DNA from: Rhytidiadelphus loreus
Lineage: Eukaryota; Streptophyta; Bryopsida; Hypnales; Hylocomiaceae
Assembly: GCA_947034895.1 (NCBI GenBank)
Contig: OX344763.1
Coordinates: 17,081,001 to 17,145,000 of the forward strand
Reading direction: 5' to 3'
Length of the DNA stretch: 64,000 nucleotides
The notes under the pieces are model-generated. The model searched no databases. It was given only the letters and a program-made list of their open reading frames with translations, and had not been told where the DNA came from. A program made the position numbers and the translations under genes. Positions within the stretch are counted from its first letter, which is position 1. Each line of letters begins with the position of its first letter. Positions 12,871-24,990 of this stretch are shown one piece after another.

Positions 12871-14050
12871 AGCCAAATGTTCATTTTGGATTTACACTAA
12901 AGGCATGAAAAAATCAAGTAGAAACTGAGCAAAATTTAGCCAAATGTTCCATTTTTGGAAGATTTTTTTGAATTTACACTATGGGCATGAGAAAATCAAG
13001 TAGAAATTGAACAAAATTTAGCCAATTTAGAGATCATTGACCCTTAGATTTGTAAAAAGTACATACACAAACATTTGTGATGAACTTAACCCCAAAGTGA
13101 CATTCAATTTCTGGGGTTCAAAAACATCATTGCTTTTGAAGCTTTATGGATCTAAATGTCTTCAAGTTATACAAATCTCAACCGTACAATCTTGTAGTGT
13201 ACATGTTGTAGAGGACATGTAGAAAATTTTAAGTCATTTGGCCACATAGATTGCAAGATCATTATGTTTTAGTGTTGAAAATGGATGCTGAAATTTTCCC
13301 AAAAACACATTTGGAGGTGAAATTTGATTTCTAAAACTACTCAAATGTAAAAACTTTACACTACAAAATGATTCAAAACTAGTACACAAACACATTGGTG
13401 GAAAAAAAATTCATTCAATTGACTCATTGTGTCTACAAAACGGCTTTGAAATGTCAAAAATCAACAAGAAAAATTGCAAAAAACACATCTAAAGGTGAAC
13501 CTCCTTCTACTAGAATGCTTCTCAGTCACTCATTAATTCTTGGATTAACATGAAATTTTAGCCACACAAACTAGACCAGTATACGCAACTTTTTCAAAAA
13601 GAATTATTGAAAATAAACTTTGTATGAAGAAGAAACAAGCCGCCAAAGTTCACTATACTCCAAAAATGGCAGGATTTTGAACTTCGAATTGGTCCCAAAC
13701 ATTCAAAAAAACTTGGATTGACATGAAAACTTTACCACAATAACCATACTTCAAGGAGAAAAAAACACAACAAATTTTATTGAAAATGAGCAATGGATGA
13801 AGGAGATACAAGGCCCCGAAGTTGCAGCCCTAAAATGCAGTTTGGTGAACTCAAATTGAAGTTCTGAACTTCGATTGGCTCCCAAAAAATCAATAAATCT
13901 TGGATTGATCTGAAAATTTTACCATACAAACTAGAGGGGAGAACGAAATATTCCCAACAAGTTTGATTGAATTTGGACCTTGGATGCAAAAGTTACAACA
14001 CTTTGAACTAGACCTTAAACTGTGTGAGGACACTTTCTGTCCTCTTTGTC
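12871..14050 (+). repeat. Degenerate repeat block
   Basis: The block starts with a 67-bp direct duplication (agccaaatgttc at 12871 and 12938). From about 13530 to 13990 a loose 150-190 bp periodicity is visible, with recurring cttggattgacatgaaaactttacca-like and gaacttcgaattggtccc-like segments. No coding sense is evident. It is probably an old satellite-like or retroelement-derived region. Confidence 0.45.
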
Positions 14051-14179
14051 ACTTTGGGGTTAAGGTAGTATGTTGTTAAATGGCACCTGACCTTAAAGCG
14101 CCATCTAGAAGATTTGTACATTTCGAATTTCAGTTATGTACCTATTTTGGATGGAGCGCTTGCTTTCAGAAACGAACTG

Positions 14180-14345
14180 TGACCCTTAATAACTTTTGCA
14201 TACAATATCCAAATGTGGCGTTCTTTGGTGCGTTGGAACCTCCCTTCACTTGCCAACATGAATATGTGAAAAATTTGACCAGTTTCGTAATAGCAACTAG
14301 GCTCAGTAGTAAAAAGTGACGGTTTTGGGTGTACCCATCTTATTA
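14180..14345 (+). repeat. Dispersed repeat, second copy of 9780-9950
   Basis: Same order of blocks as the 9780 copy: aacttttgcata, cgttggaacctcc, gtgaaaaatttgacc and aaaaagtgacggttt. The two copies diverge at roughly one base in five or six. Confidence 0.65.
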
Positions 14346-15311
14346 GACTCGGCATTACGTCCCGTAATGATCTCGAGCCTCCCACCTCTCGAGCCTCCCA
14401 GCTACTACTCCATTTTTAGCACGAGGAGGAAACGAACTTGGAGGAGCTCCGGCAAAAACTTTCCGGAACACTGCCTCCTCCGTTGACGAACGACGGTAAC
14501 TGTTCCACTGCACCCGATTGACCCATTGACCGAAATCACAGGTGAATTTCCACCGTCTGCATCTGTCAAAGCATGATCATACAAGTTTCAGTTTGAAGCC
14601 AGCCGGTTTGACTTTCATCTCCCCCTTTTCCCTCACTCGCCGAAGCCTTGAAAATCTCTTTGAAAATGTCTCGCGATTTCTTCAAACATTCAACACGATG
14701 CACGACTTTTTCAAATCTCCCCCCCCCACACCCCGCCCACACACCCACACTTTTCAGTTGGGCTTGCAAGCAATCACTGTTCCTCCGGAGAATCAGAAAA
14801 AGCTGCTTTCGCAACTTGGGCAAGTGGGCATCACTCATTGGAAGAACTCAGCTGGCGTGATCGAGTGGAGCGGACGGAGCGAGTGGTGGAGTTTCGGCAG
14901 CCGTGCACACAATCGTTTTTTTATCCAAAAGTCCAAATCAAACTGGCTGGAGATAATAAGTTTTAGAAGTAGAATTATAAAATAAAACTGGAAATCGAAT
15001 TGAATTTGTTGAAGAATTGAAGTCCAGATTTCTAATAAACAAGCAGGATGATAATCATCAGGCAACTCATCACAATTTTCACTCAGCATTCAAGCCAGGC
15101 GAGGAAGAATTTGACTGTCAATTTCAAGCAGTGGCGAAGTTTGGGTTTCAAAAAGCATTGATGAGAGAAGAAGAAAAAAAAAAACCCCACTCCAGTCGAT
15201 GTGTTGTTGAATGATTGGGTTTTCTTTCTTCTTCGCCTTGAAATAAAAAACTTCAATGAACGTGGTGCAGAAACTGAAACTAAAAACTTGTATTGAAAAT
15301 TGGTGAAGCAT
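14346..15311. other. Possible gene remnant, unresolved
   Basis: This stretch is less AT-rich than its surroundings and keeps frames open on both strands. On the plus strand, 14756-14970 after a pyrimidine tract and TTTTCAG encodes a plausible soluble segment (VPPENQKKLLSQLGQVGITH followed by a W/S-rich stretch). I find no start, no donor and no family, so it is listed as an unexplained island rather than a gene. Confidence 0.25.
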
Positions 15312-16049
15312 GAGTGACTGTAGATGTCAAGTTCATGAGATTGTTGTATCGTGGTGGTGTTGAATTGGTCATGAGACTCATGAGGTAACTACACCTAATT
15401 TTAATTGCTTTCTAAAACTGCCACACACACTTTAGATTCTTGCCTAAAATGTACTCCCACTATTCACGAGAGAGTCTAGGGTCAATTTTAGACTGAACAC
15501 CTGTTTTCAACACTTTGAAAATTCGTAGTTTATTTTGTAAGGTGTTTAGAAAATGCAGTCTAAGAGAATCTAGAATCCCCTTTCGACTACCAAAAAAATT
15601 TGATATAATAATGGGAACCAAACTAAATTGTTGGTCTGTGCGATTTTAGGTGTAGCTACCTTGTTCTAGTGGGATTACAGAAAATGCTTATTCAATGCTT
15701 TGGTGTTTTCAAAAGTGGGAAGTAGGAAACACTTAGATGTGTGTGTGTGTGTTAAAAACACGTGAGAATAAATGAATTTCAAGTTATTGACAAGCTTGGA
15801 AGAAGTTGCCTAACGTGTCTAAATTCTAACTTTTGCTCTAAGGTAGGATTTATCCACTATCAACTCCCTCCCTAGTAGTGTCCCCCTATCTACACAAGTC
15901 TAACACTGATGGACATAATCTTGAATTGACTATGAAAAGAACCTCAAAAATTCATTGCTTGGTATGTTCCAATTTTTTGTATATTTGAGTAAAAATTTTT
16001 GTTCTTATTTTTACAAAATTTTCAAATTCTTTGGTGAAAATTTGAAATT
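15312..16049. other. Intergenic, nothing recognised
   Basis: AT-rich sequence with a short GT run near 15736-15751. I see no gene or repeat partner elsewhere in the window. Confidence 0.45.
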
Positions 16050-16520
16050 GTTGTAAATTTTTTTATGAAAAAGGAAGGAAATTCATATCAAATACAGAAT
16101 GTGCTTAGAAAATCTGAATTTTGCCATTGGAAAAAATTATAGCACATAACATCTTGGTGTGAACCAACGTTCCATGTCATTCTAAAATTAGAAAATCAAT
16201 AGATTGTGGTTAGAGGCTATATGTTCAAATTGTAATTAAATACTCAATTTTATGGATTTACTAAAACTTCAAATGGAGTAGAAAATAAGCCAAGTAAACT
16301 TTATATCACTAGTTGAATTCAAATTCAAAAAAGATCATTTCCATGCTTAGAATTTAGATTGAGAGCCAGAAGGTAGGAATTGCTAAAATAAACTAAAAAG
16401 CATATTTTATGACCTGTTTTTTTAGCATCTTCTTCTATTGGAAAGTCAATAATACCTCAATGAGGGAATTTCCATTGCCATGCACTAAAAACACACTTCA
16501 AATAATTCTCTCAAAAAATT
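16050..16520 (+). repeat. Dispersed repeat, direct pair with 24565-24990
   Basis: The two regions align over about 430-470 bases. Shared blocks include aaatatgcttagaaaatct-like, agttagaaaatcaa-like, caaattaaat and a tggag(t)a spacer in order. Both precede a segment mentioning catcttcttttg(g)aaaagtc. No open frame survives; likely fragments of one retroelement family. Confidence 0.6.
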
Positions 16521-16959
16521 GGGATGAAAAATGATAGTATTGCATCCTCTGTTGGTTGTCCAAAATCATTCCACAGCCACTTTGTGGCTCCATATATAGG
16601 TAGTTAAAGGTTATTAAACCACTATAAGGGAAGTGGTCCTATGACTAAAGTAGTCAACCAAAATTTATCAAATGTCATGATGAATAAGACTGCATTCTTC
16701 AATTCTACAATTTTCTTGCAAGTCCTTCATCAAATACTTCTAGTCCTCAGTTTCCTATCTTGGCGAGATATTCGACAAACGTAGATAGAAGATGCAATTG
16801 AAAAGAGGGAAACAATGGGTATACAAAGAATGCAATTGCACGTGCGCGGTGCAAAAGGTGCCCCTACATTGGGCGTTGAATAAGTCTTGAAATTTCAGGG
16901 CCAATCACAACTCCTACAAATCCCACATGCATCTTCATAGTATGCACATGCAAAAAGAC

Positions 16960-17750
16960 AACTTCCAGGTATACCCACCTTAACCTTTAAATGATGAACC
17001 TTGTGACCATGAAAATCATCCATTTGGATATTGTGTGTATCCTTGCATTAAAAAAAAAATCCAAAAGTACTCATCAAAAGTCAAACTACCATAGAAGACC
17101 TCCCTTTTCCACAAAAAATTTGGAGGATGAATAGTCGCACTTACTAATATGTCCCACATAGAAAGATTCTTTGCCATTCATTGACCGCAAAATGGCCGCA
17201 ACATTGTTTATGGGTTAAAAGACTATAGAGTTATCTAATATACCAATGGCCATCCATTGTAAGTCAATTGACACCCTCCAATAAATTCAAATTCAATTGT
17301 TTCTAAAGTAAAGAATATATCAGCATCGTTGAAATTGGAATTGTAGCCCATGACTCACCATCGGCTGTCATACAGATGAGGGTCAGAAACTGATGAGAAT
17401 GCTTGTGCTGTCACTTGGAATCAAGCCCCAAAAATTTGGGGCAAATTTTAGTCAGAATCTTACTTGATTTCTGCATTGGCTCCTTTAACTCTGAAGCGTT
17501 GGGTTGGTTAGTACTATGGAAATCATCGCTTTGGATACCGTGTAAATCCTTTGCTTAAAAGAATCCAAGAGTACGCATTGGAGGTCAAACAACGATTATG
17601 CAAGACTTCCCCTTTTTACACAAAATTTAGAAGATGAACATTTGCACCTCTATCTTACATAGAACATAGACATAGAAAAATTCTTTGTCATCTATTGGAC
17701 ATTTGGTGTCTTTTTTGTCATCCACTAGACATTTGGTGTCTGTATTGGTG
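16960..17750 (+). repeat. Two copies of a ~230-bp dispersed family
   Basis: Copies lie at about 16975-17215 and 17510-17740. The shared series is gaaatcatc..ttggata, a spacer ending tccaaaagtac, gtcaaac..ttat, gacctccc.tttt.cacaaaattt, gaagatgaa and agaaaaattctttg.cat. Further copies are at 23340-23560 and 44000-44230, with an inverted one at 44225-44395. I recognise no transposon ends. Confidence 0.6.
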
Positions 17751-18082
17751 TTATAGAGTTAATCCTAGATGAACAAAGGCATGCAACCAAGGTAGTTGAT
17801 TGACTCAAGAACGATCTTTCAAAAATGATGTTTGATCCATTTTCAGGCCACCGCATGGTTACAAGGTTAACTCTATAACAATAGGCAATGAATATATGCA
17901 TGTGGATGATTCCATTAATTGTTTCCTTGTGTGTATAAATTTTGGGATGTAAGTTTCTTTACCACCAAATTTAATAATAATAATAAATAAATATTATATA
18001 TATATATATCATGCATGATTTGATTTGATTCGGCACTCAAAATTGAATTTCCACGTATGATTCTCAAGGGTTCACATCACCT
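17751..18082. other. Intergenic, nothing recognised
   Basis: AT-rich sequence with a short TA microsatellite near 17994-18008. No gene evidence. Confidence 0.4.
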
Positions 18083-18245
18083 CACACCATTCTCACACCA
18101 TTCTCAAGATGACGTGTGGCCCCCCTTTTTCTTTTTTCTTTTTTACAAAAATTATGTAATTATCACACCATTCTCAAGATGGCGTGTAGCCCCTTTCTTC
18201 CCCTTTTTATCCCTTTTTTTTTCTTTTTCTTTTTACAAAAATGAC
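18083..18245 (+). repeat. ~80-bp tandem duplication with pyrimidine tracts
   Basis: Two units each start cacaccattctcaagatg(a/g)cg, continue tgt(g/a)gcccc, pass through a long C/T-rich tract and end ttttacaaaaat. The repeated C/T tracts keep the strand open, which explains a spurious plus-strand frame here. Confidence 0.75.
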
Positions 18246-19387
18246 ATAATTTATGCCGGATCTGACCTTCGCTTGGGATAGGCTGCCTGGAATCCATCCC
18301 ATCCCATCCAGTTAAAGTTATAACTTATCTTCATCAGGTGCCTGGGGGCATCAATGCGGCATCTCCAGTGAGGGTAGGCAACTGTATTTGTCAGAGCATA
18401 CTCAATGAATGATAGGTCCCCAGACAGTGAGACTCATGTCAGGTAACTGCACTCCACTCACTGAGCGGGCGGACGGACGGCTCCTCAGTTGTCCGGGATG
18501 GATCCCATGTGGATGGACCAGCTTTTGGAAGGACACAGGAATTCAGTTCCTGTCTGCAGGCGATTCTGCTCTTCACTCACTGGTCATGTGCTTGCCGCTT
18601 CAGCCCTCCTCGGCCTTCAGTTCCCGTCCTGCTTCTGCACAATGATGTTCCAGACAGCTCTGATTTTTTAACGCAGTGAGGTTAAGAAATGGCAATTGGA
18701 AATGAAGGTGCAAAAAGTTACAGACTGAACGTTCAAAGTGCAAGTTTATGAAACCTGTGTTCTAATTTCAAAGTCCTAGCTCGTGTTGGAAGAGACAACA
18801 TGTACTTAATTAATGAGTATTAGATTAGTGAGACTATTTTTTTTATAATCTGGATTCATTAGGCCATGACGCTATTACCTTCTTCTACTACTGTACCATC
18901 CCCCTATTTGCTAGTTGATCATTTGAAAGAAACAGCACAACAAGAAATGTACAGCCCGACTCTCTTCAAAGGCAAGGCCACTTTAATCTAATAAACCCTT
19001 CCCCCAAAATTCTTAGGGAGCATATTCCATCTGTGGGGGCGGAGTCCAAGGACGGAGGCCTAAAAAGGTGGAGCTTTTTATGTATAAAATGTCAAGTAAC
19101 TCACTACAATTACTACCAGGCCGCCATTCAATGTGAAACCCAGGCAACGTCGGTGTAAATATCACATTTCTATTCTAAGCAGCAAACCATAAGTCACCTT
19201 GTTTTGCCAAAGTCAGAGTCTTTTCTCCGCTGTTGACTGGCTGCTGGAAGCAACTGGCGGGCTGCCCAGGTCACACGTCAAGGTCCCATCCCTTGTTACC
19301 TTGTTACTCGTAAGAGCCGCTCAGTCAGTCTTTCCTCTGCGCACACTCGATGTTTTTTTCTGCACACGAACGCGTCCACAACACCAA
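18246..19387. other. Upstream region of the 14-1-1-like gene
   Basis: Mixed-composition sequence with short frames (18409-18671) that lack motifs and splice support. It may include the promoter of the downstream gene. No TATA box or initiator can be assigned with confidence. Confidence 0.35.
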
Positions 19388-19637
19388 TTTTCACATGCTT
19401 TAACTTTCTTTCAGAGCTGGATTGCTTCAGTTATTAGTTGTTCAAAACACAGACCTTGAAGCTCACTGTCACATGCTTTGCTTCCAGTGCTGGATTGCTT
19501 CCTTCAGTTGTTCAAAACACAAACCTTGAAGCTCTTAGTCACACGCTTTACACTTCAGGACTGGATTGCTTCCTTCAGTTGTTCGAAACACAAACCTTGA
19601 AGCTCATAGTCACACGCTTTTCTCTCAGGAATTGGTG
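19388..19637 (+). repeat. ~70-bp tandem array, about 3.5 units, 5' of the 14-1-1-like gene
   Basis: The phrase gttgttcaaaacaca starts at 19437, 19507 and 19578 (the last reads gttgttcgaaacaca), giving periods of 70 and 71 bases. Each unit continues accttgaagctc, cacacgcttt and ctggattgcttccttca. A partial unit precedes the first. The array ends 140 bases before the predicted ATG and probably lies in the promoter or leader. Confidence 0.85.
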
Positions 19638-19776
19638 GATATATTCAGTGAATGAGCGTGCACAAACACTTACTTTGAAGCAAAGAGATAGATGCAAAGG
19701 AAATGAGATTAAAAAACTCGTGAGAACAGGTGAAGGATTGAGTGAGTTTTGATTTCGAACCAAGGATTTGACGAAG

Positions 19777-21819
19777 ATGGGGCTGCGGAGGTTGATTTGC
19801 TTGTTGCCGGCCGGGACTTCAGATCACGGTGGTGTGGTGGAGGAGATGGAGCAACCAGGAACGTCCTACAACTATAACAACGAGGGGATGAGTTCAGCTT
19901 ACAGAGAGTACAATAAGAAGGTGAAGGCTGAGAAGATGAATTGCTCTAATGGCAGTGCGCAGTTGTTTGCTTGCTTCCGAGCCGGCGCCATCAATTTGGT
20001 CAGTTATCCTTCTCTTTTCTCTTTTTTCTGAATCTTCAATCCTGCTACCTGAACACAAAAAGATACCCAATAAGCAAGATTAGAATGGTTGTATACACTC
20101 AGACTGAGAGTCATCCTTCACTCTACTGTTTTGTGCAAGCGACCCAAGTACAAAGAAACTATCCAAAAGCATGTTGTATCCACTTGGAGAGTCGTCCGGC
20201 ACTCTCACTGTTTCCTGAATCTTCAATCCTGCTACCTGAGTGCAAAGACAATACCAGCAAGCTAGATTATGGTGGTTGTATACACTCAGAGAGTCATCCT
20301 TCATCTCACTGTATTGTGCAAGCGACCTAAGAACAACGAGAGTACCAAAAAGCATGAACAGTGTGGTTGTATCCACTCGGAGATCATCCCTGCACTTGTC
20401 CTGTTTCCTGAATCTTCAATTCTGCGACATAATACAAAGAGGTTACCAATTTAAAGGATGATGAGTTTGATAGTATGAACTACTTCTGAAGCAGAAGTCG
20501 GAAAAACTCGACTTTGGTTAAGAATTGGAACTGAAATTGGTGGTGCGGTTGGCAGATAGTGAGCCCAGCTTGTGATCTCGCGTGTCAAAGGCAAGGAGCG
20601 TCGACAGTGCAGCCGGTGAACTCGTTGCCAAGACCTGCCTTCCTGGATGGAACTGAAGAGCACGACAGTGGAGATGATCCCACATCGCCTGTGGTCAGTT
20701 GCATTGGACAGGTACAGTACAGTTCATTTCTCGCTCACTCGCACATGCTAGATCGATGACATTGAAACTTTCTTTCTTAGAGAAGGAATGGAATTTCACT
20801 GATCTCCGACTATAAAACTACATTGAAATCGACAGTAAATCGACACTATACGCTGAAGTTGCGATTTAGGGTTAAAAGTCACGCCACTCTTGTATAGTTC
20901 GAATCCATGGGATTCAATCACCAGCCAAAGGTTAAGAGTCGGATCATCCCATCTTCTGAGCTGAAGTTGCAATTAGGGTTATAAGTCATGCCACTCTTGT
21001 ATAGTTTGAATCCATGGTAATGAATCACCAGCCTAAATTTAAGAGTCTGATCTTCCCTGGTTTAGGAAGAACGGTCGAATATTTCAGTTTCTAGTTTTGC
21101 AAGTTTGGCTTACAACATCCTGTGTACTTGAGCTGTAAACTCTCAAGATGTATTTGAGAAATTGACGCTGAGCTAGAAAGCAGCGACGCTCTTGAACCGT
21201 GTTCTTCGAATGAATGGATGGATACAATGGATTACGAAATTGCATAACATTAATCAAATCCGGTTGTCAAGCTGATACACTGACTTAGCCGCTTTTGTTC
21301 TTTGTCATTCAGGTGAGGAAGGAGAAGCCGAGCAAGACACCACCCCGAGCAACAACCGCAGAGGCAACAACCCTGCGAAGCTTGAAATCGAACATGAAAT
21401 CGAACAGAGGGAAGCCAGAGGACGACTCCACGGAAGCCTCGAGGCCTTGCAAATGGAAGAAAATTCTCGGCGCCAGAGGAACTGTAAACCCTAGCCACCA
21501 ATCTACATACGAGGAATCTTCGACATCGTCCAGCGAAGAGTATTCTCTCGAGTTTCACATCGATCTCAACAGGTTCGCCTCTGCTGCTGCCCAAGCCACG
21601 CCAACATTTGGCAATCACAAGAAGTTCGGGAGGCCGGACTACAGGGACGAGTCTGCTGCACGCGGTTCAAGGGAGACAGCAGGAGCTTCGAAACACGCCG
21701 ATGTTTTCAAATCTCAGGCAACAAGTGAGACTGGAGTGCCGCTTTGGCAACGACGGAGTGGGGCGTGCAAGCCGAGGTCGCTGGAGTTGAAGAGACGCGT
21801 CTCGCAGAGTGTGTCGTGA
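19777..21819 (+). CDS. Syringolide-induced 14-1-1-like protein (3 exons, 294 aa)
   Basis: Exons 19777-19998, 20556-20711 and 21313-21819 join in phase 0 at both junctions (donors GTCAGT and GTACAG; acceptors GGCAG and TTCAG). The start is the ATG giving MGLRRLICLLPAG. Features I associate with the plant 14-1-1-like family are a Cys/Phe segment SAQLFACFRAGA (residues 60-71), the phrase DPTSPVVSCIGQVRK (115-129) and a C-terminal VPLWQRR with a basic tail. The middle of exon 3 is Ser/Thr-rich and acidic (TSSSEEYSLEF). No membrane span or enzyme fold is apparent. The family name comes from a soybean elicitor-responsive transcript; the biochemical role is unknown. Both introns and both flanks hold local tandem arrays, and the 3' array starts at the stop codon. 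The family match is from remembered motifs, not from a search. Confidence 0.7.
20025..20460 (+). repeat. ~190-bp tandem array in intron 1, about 2.3 units
   Basis: Units start with tttcctgaatcttcaat at about 20025 (one base different), 20211 and 20404. Each full unit carries ggttgtatacactcagagag, tgtgcaagcgacc and gtatccact(t/c)gga. The array fills most of intron 1 and keeps a spurious frame open through the exon boundary. Confidence 0.85.
20852..21060 (+). repeat. 108-bp tandem duplication in intron 2
   Basis: Units begin gctgaagttgc at 20852 and 20960. Both contain tagggtta(a/t)aagtca, ccactcttgtatagtt, gaatccatgg and atcaccagcc in order. Confidence 0.85.
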
Positions 21820-22190
21820 GCAAATTGGTTGAGCTCCAAACCCTAGAGCAATGCTTCTTATGGAAGTGGAAGTGGAAACTTGGGATATGAGCAGATTGGT
21901 TGAGCTTTTGAACCCTAAAATAATGCTTCGTAGGCAAGTGAAAGGTTGTGATAGAAGCAGAGTGGTTGAACTCCAAACCCTAAAACCCTGCTTCGTACAC
22001 GCAAGTGAAAATGTGGAATATGAGCCAGATGGGTTGAGCTCCAAACTCCAAAACCCTGCTTCGTACGCAAGTGAAAATGTGGGATACGAGCAGATTGGTT
22101 TGAGCTTCAAACCCCAAAACCCAACTTCATACACAAGTGAAAATTTGTGATAGGAGCAGTGTGGTGGAGCTCCAAACCCTAAATTCCTAA
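21817..22190 (+). repeat. ~65-bp telobox-bearing tandem array at the stop codon
   Basis: About six units each read roughly ATGAGCAGATTGGTTGAGCT, then CCAAACCCTAAAACCCTGCT, then tcgtacgcaagtgaaaatgtgg. The TGA stop at 21817-21819 is the first TGA of the first unit. Several units contain AAACCCTA, the plant telobox or interstitial telomere-like motif. Units diverge by 10-25 percent, so the array is not brand new. Confidence 0.85.
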
Positions 22191-22914
22191 AACCCTGCTT
22201 GAAAGTGAAAACCAGGGTTTACTGTAATTATACCGGCATAGTGCTTAGTGTATAGGATATATCATGAGGCCAAACTTGAAGTCTCCTTACTTCAAGAAAT
22301 TGGTTGATCATCATGTTCAACAAATATTGAACATTAGATGTGGGTTTTTGACTTTGTGGAATGTCCCTTTTGAGTGGATAGTCACTCAATGTGTAAAAGT
22401 CTCAATTAATAAAATGGAATCCAAGCACCTCAGTGCAGGTTTTTAATTATTATTTTAGAATTTAGGAATTCAAATACTACTCTCAACTGAAGTTGTTTAC
22501 AAAAGACAAGGGAGAATTTGCATCCCTCTCAATAGTTGGACATGTAATCATATTTGTATTTTTTTCTATATTTGTATTTGTTGCGGTGTTTGATTGTGAT
22601 TGTAATTGTAATTCATATCTATATGTCATATTTAGGATTTTTAATTTTCATATTTTGTGACTCCCCAACCAACCGGTTTTCTGAAATGGGATGGCTGGTG
22701 TTTTTGAGTGGATAGTTATGCTTTTCCAAATGAAAGGCTTTTAAATGTTGAACAAGGAATGTTTAATTCCTAGCAATTTGTGTGTAGACATTGTTTTTTA
22801 CATCCCTACTTTGTTGATTGCATCATATTGAAAAATATTGCTTTCAATTTTGACTTATTGGAGTGATCATTGCCTACCTAGGCTTGTTGTTGAAGATTGT
22901 GTAAGGTAGATGTA
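22191..22914. other. Intergenic; one weak open frame
   Basis: A 60-codon plus-strand frame at 22264-22446 (containing SPYFKKLVDHHVQQ) is faintly reminiscent of transposase-derived sequence. It is too short and isolated to call. Confidence 0.3.
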
Positions 22915-23110
22915 CCTATAACAAATAACTTAAGCATTTCAACTTGTAGAATATGGGGAATTTGTTGAGAAATTGAGCTCAATGTATGTGGAAATAAGGA
23001 TGAGGAAGAATGCAAACAAAAAGGATTTTTTTTTTGTCAAGAATTAATATTTTATTCAATATAAATGTAGATTTTTCATTCAAATCCATTCCAATCTCCT
23101 AGACTCACCT
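22915..23110 (-). repeat. Dispersed repeat, inverted copy of 8930-9120
   Basis: Read on the minus strand it matches the 8930 copy: tctacatttatattgaataaaat, then aattgagctcaat, then tctacaagttgaaatgctta. Confidence 0.6.
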
Positions 23111-23339
23111 ATAATGGTTAGCTTTGGAACTTTTCTGTAATCAAGGTGGAAAGAGAGATGAGTGGACAAAAAGGTGCAAATAGAATCTTTTTTTCAATGA
23201 AGAATACATCCAACTGTTGGCTACAATAGGTCACCCTATAAAGTCATTACAGGGGGGTTATCCGAAATAGGTACATCTACCTTGACATAATGATTAACAT
23301 TGAGATCTTCAAAGTAATTTAGACATTGGGCTCCCACAA

Positions 23340-23560
23340 CATTTAATTCTAAAACAATGGATTGGTCACCGTAGAAATCATCCGTTTTGACAAAGTGTGA
23401 ATCATTTGATTAAAAGAATTCAAAAGCACTCATTGGTGTTCAAACTATTGTTATATAAGACCTTCCCTTTCTCCACAAAATTTCAAAGATGAACATCTTC
23501 ACTTTTGTTTTAAATAAAGGATTCTTTGTCATCCTTAGGCCATTTTTCAACCTTTGTTCT
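23340..23560 (+). repeat. Copy of the 16960-17750 dispersed family
   Basis: It keeps the block order of the 16975 and 17510 copies: gaaatcatccg, ttaaaagaattcaaaagcac, gaccttccctttctccacaa and ggattctttgtcatcc. Confidence 0.6.
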
Positions 23561-24033
23561 TAGAAGATTAAAGGTATACATTTAAGATTTGTTGTCATTG
23601 TTTTCAACAAAGATTGATGAAGGTTGACTAGAACTTATGAATATGATATCTTGAATTTGACTCTTTTGTAGCAAATATTCAAGAAAATTGTCTTAGTTTG
23701 AATTTGACGAGAATTAGAATAACTTTTGATTTGATAGAGCTTTAGCTTAAATTTCTACAAGTTTGGCTTGAATTTCAATCACAAAATGAGAGCAATGAGG
23801 GGAAAAAAGGATTTTAATCTAAGCTACACTGTGCTACACTATGAATTAGACGGGGTTGTTTTTGATATGGTTAGAAAACTCCCTTCTAGGTGGTATTGGT
23901 AGTGTCTAAGTCAATTTGCAAAATTTGAAACCCTAATGCAAGAGCTCTTGAATTTTATTTTTCTTCACCAATTTTTTTTATTATAGGAAATTTTCAAGAA
24001 AAGAAATATAAATATGGGTTGAGCCATCATAGT
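23561..24033. other. Intergenic, nothing recognised
   Basis: AT-rich sequence with no gene or repeat partner seen. Confidence 0.4.
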
Positions 24034-24235
24034 TGTGGCATAAGATAGGACCCAAGCATGTTCACCAAAGTGAGCCCTAAATAATTTAGAGAATAAGTAG
24101 ATGCTTGTTGCATAATGTTCAAAGAGTGAACATAGGAATTAGGATCTGAGCATGTCTCCAAAGCAAGCCCTAAACAACGCAAAGAATAAATAAGTGCTTC
24201 TTGAGCAATGTTCAAAGAGTGAATATAAGAATTAG
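24034..24235 (+). repeat. 93-bp tandem duplication
   Basis: The phrase gttcaaagagtgaa recurs at 24117 and 24210. Each unit also carries a(g/a)gcatgt, caa(a/g)(g/c)aagccctaaa and gaataa(g/a)ta. Confidence 0.75.
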
Positions 24236-24564
24236 GGTATGGTTCTAAAAATCCACCAATTCAAGTTTGTCCTTTTATAACTATTTCAGATTGTATTCAA
24301 ATATGATTCTTCAATTTTATGCCATTTTAGTTGTGATTTGTCTTTATATGATTAAAAAACAAGATCCCTAATACACAATACTAGTTTTTAGATAGATTCA
24401 CGTGGTTTAACCTTGGAAGGATAGATCCATCACCATTGATTTTAAGCATCACAATCCATTACTTTGTTTGTTGCCATTATACAAGTATAATTATATGAAT
24501 GAATTTTTTAATATTTATTTTTCGAGATGAAATCACATCTTCTATGAACCATGAAAAATTTGAA

Positions 24565-24990
24565 ATCATTGTGATTTTTTTAAGGAAAAAGTAAAGAAAA
24601 TTAATATAAAATATAAAATATGCTTAAAAAATCTAAAATTTTCACCACATGTGTATATTATAGTGTATATAAACCAAATTTACTATGTTATTTTAAAGTT
24701 AGAAAATCAACAAACCATGGTCATAGGCCTAAAGTTCAAATCACAATTAAATATTGAAGTTTAAGGATTTAAAGATTTTTCCAAATGGAGTATAAATATT
24801 GAAAAACTTGCTAAACTTCATTTCTTGAAATGGGCTCAAATTCAAAAAAATATCACTTTAATGCCTAAAATTCACATCAAGTGCAAAGGGGAAGAAGTAG
24901 CCAAAATACACTACAAGGGTGATTTGTGGATTAAGCATCATCTTCTTTTGAAAAGTCCATGATACCATAACGAGAGAATATCCAATACTG
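24565..24990 (+). repeat. Second copy of the 16050-16520 repeat
   Basis: The same order of blocks is present as in the 16050 copy, including tatgcttaaaaaatct, gttagaaaatcaa, gttcaaatcacaattaaat and catcttcttttgaaaagtc. Confidence 0.6.

Noticed and set aside
17994..18010. TA-rich run as a promoter TATA element
   Set aside because: It is a simple TA microsatellite 1.8 kb from the nearest gene start and of no clear regulatory value.
20080..20376. Frames of 98-119 codons on both strands in intron 1 of the 14-1-1-like gene
   Set aside because: They follow the 190-bp tandem array, whose repeated units keep frames open by chance, and they ignore good splice sites.
22264..22446. 60-codon frame resembling a transposase fragment
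   Set aside because: Similarity is limited to a few residues and no flanking element structure is present.
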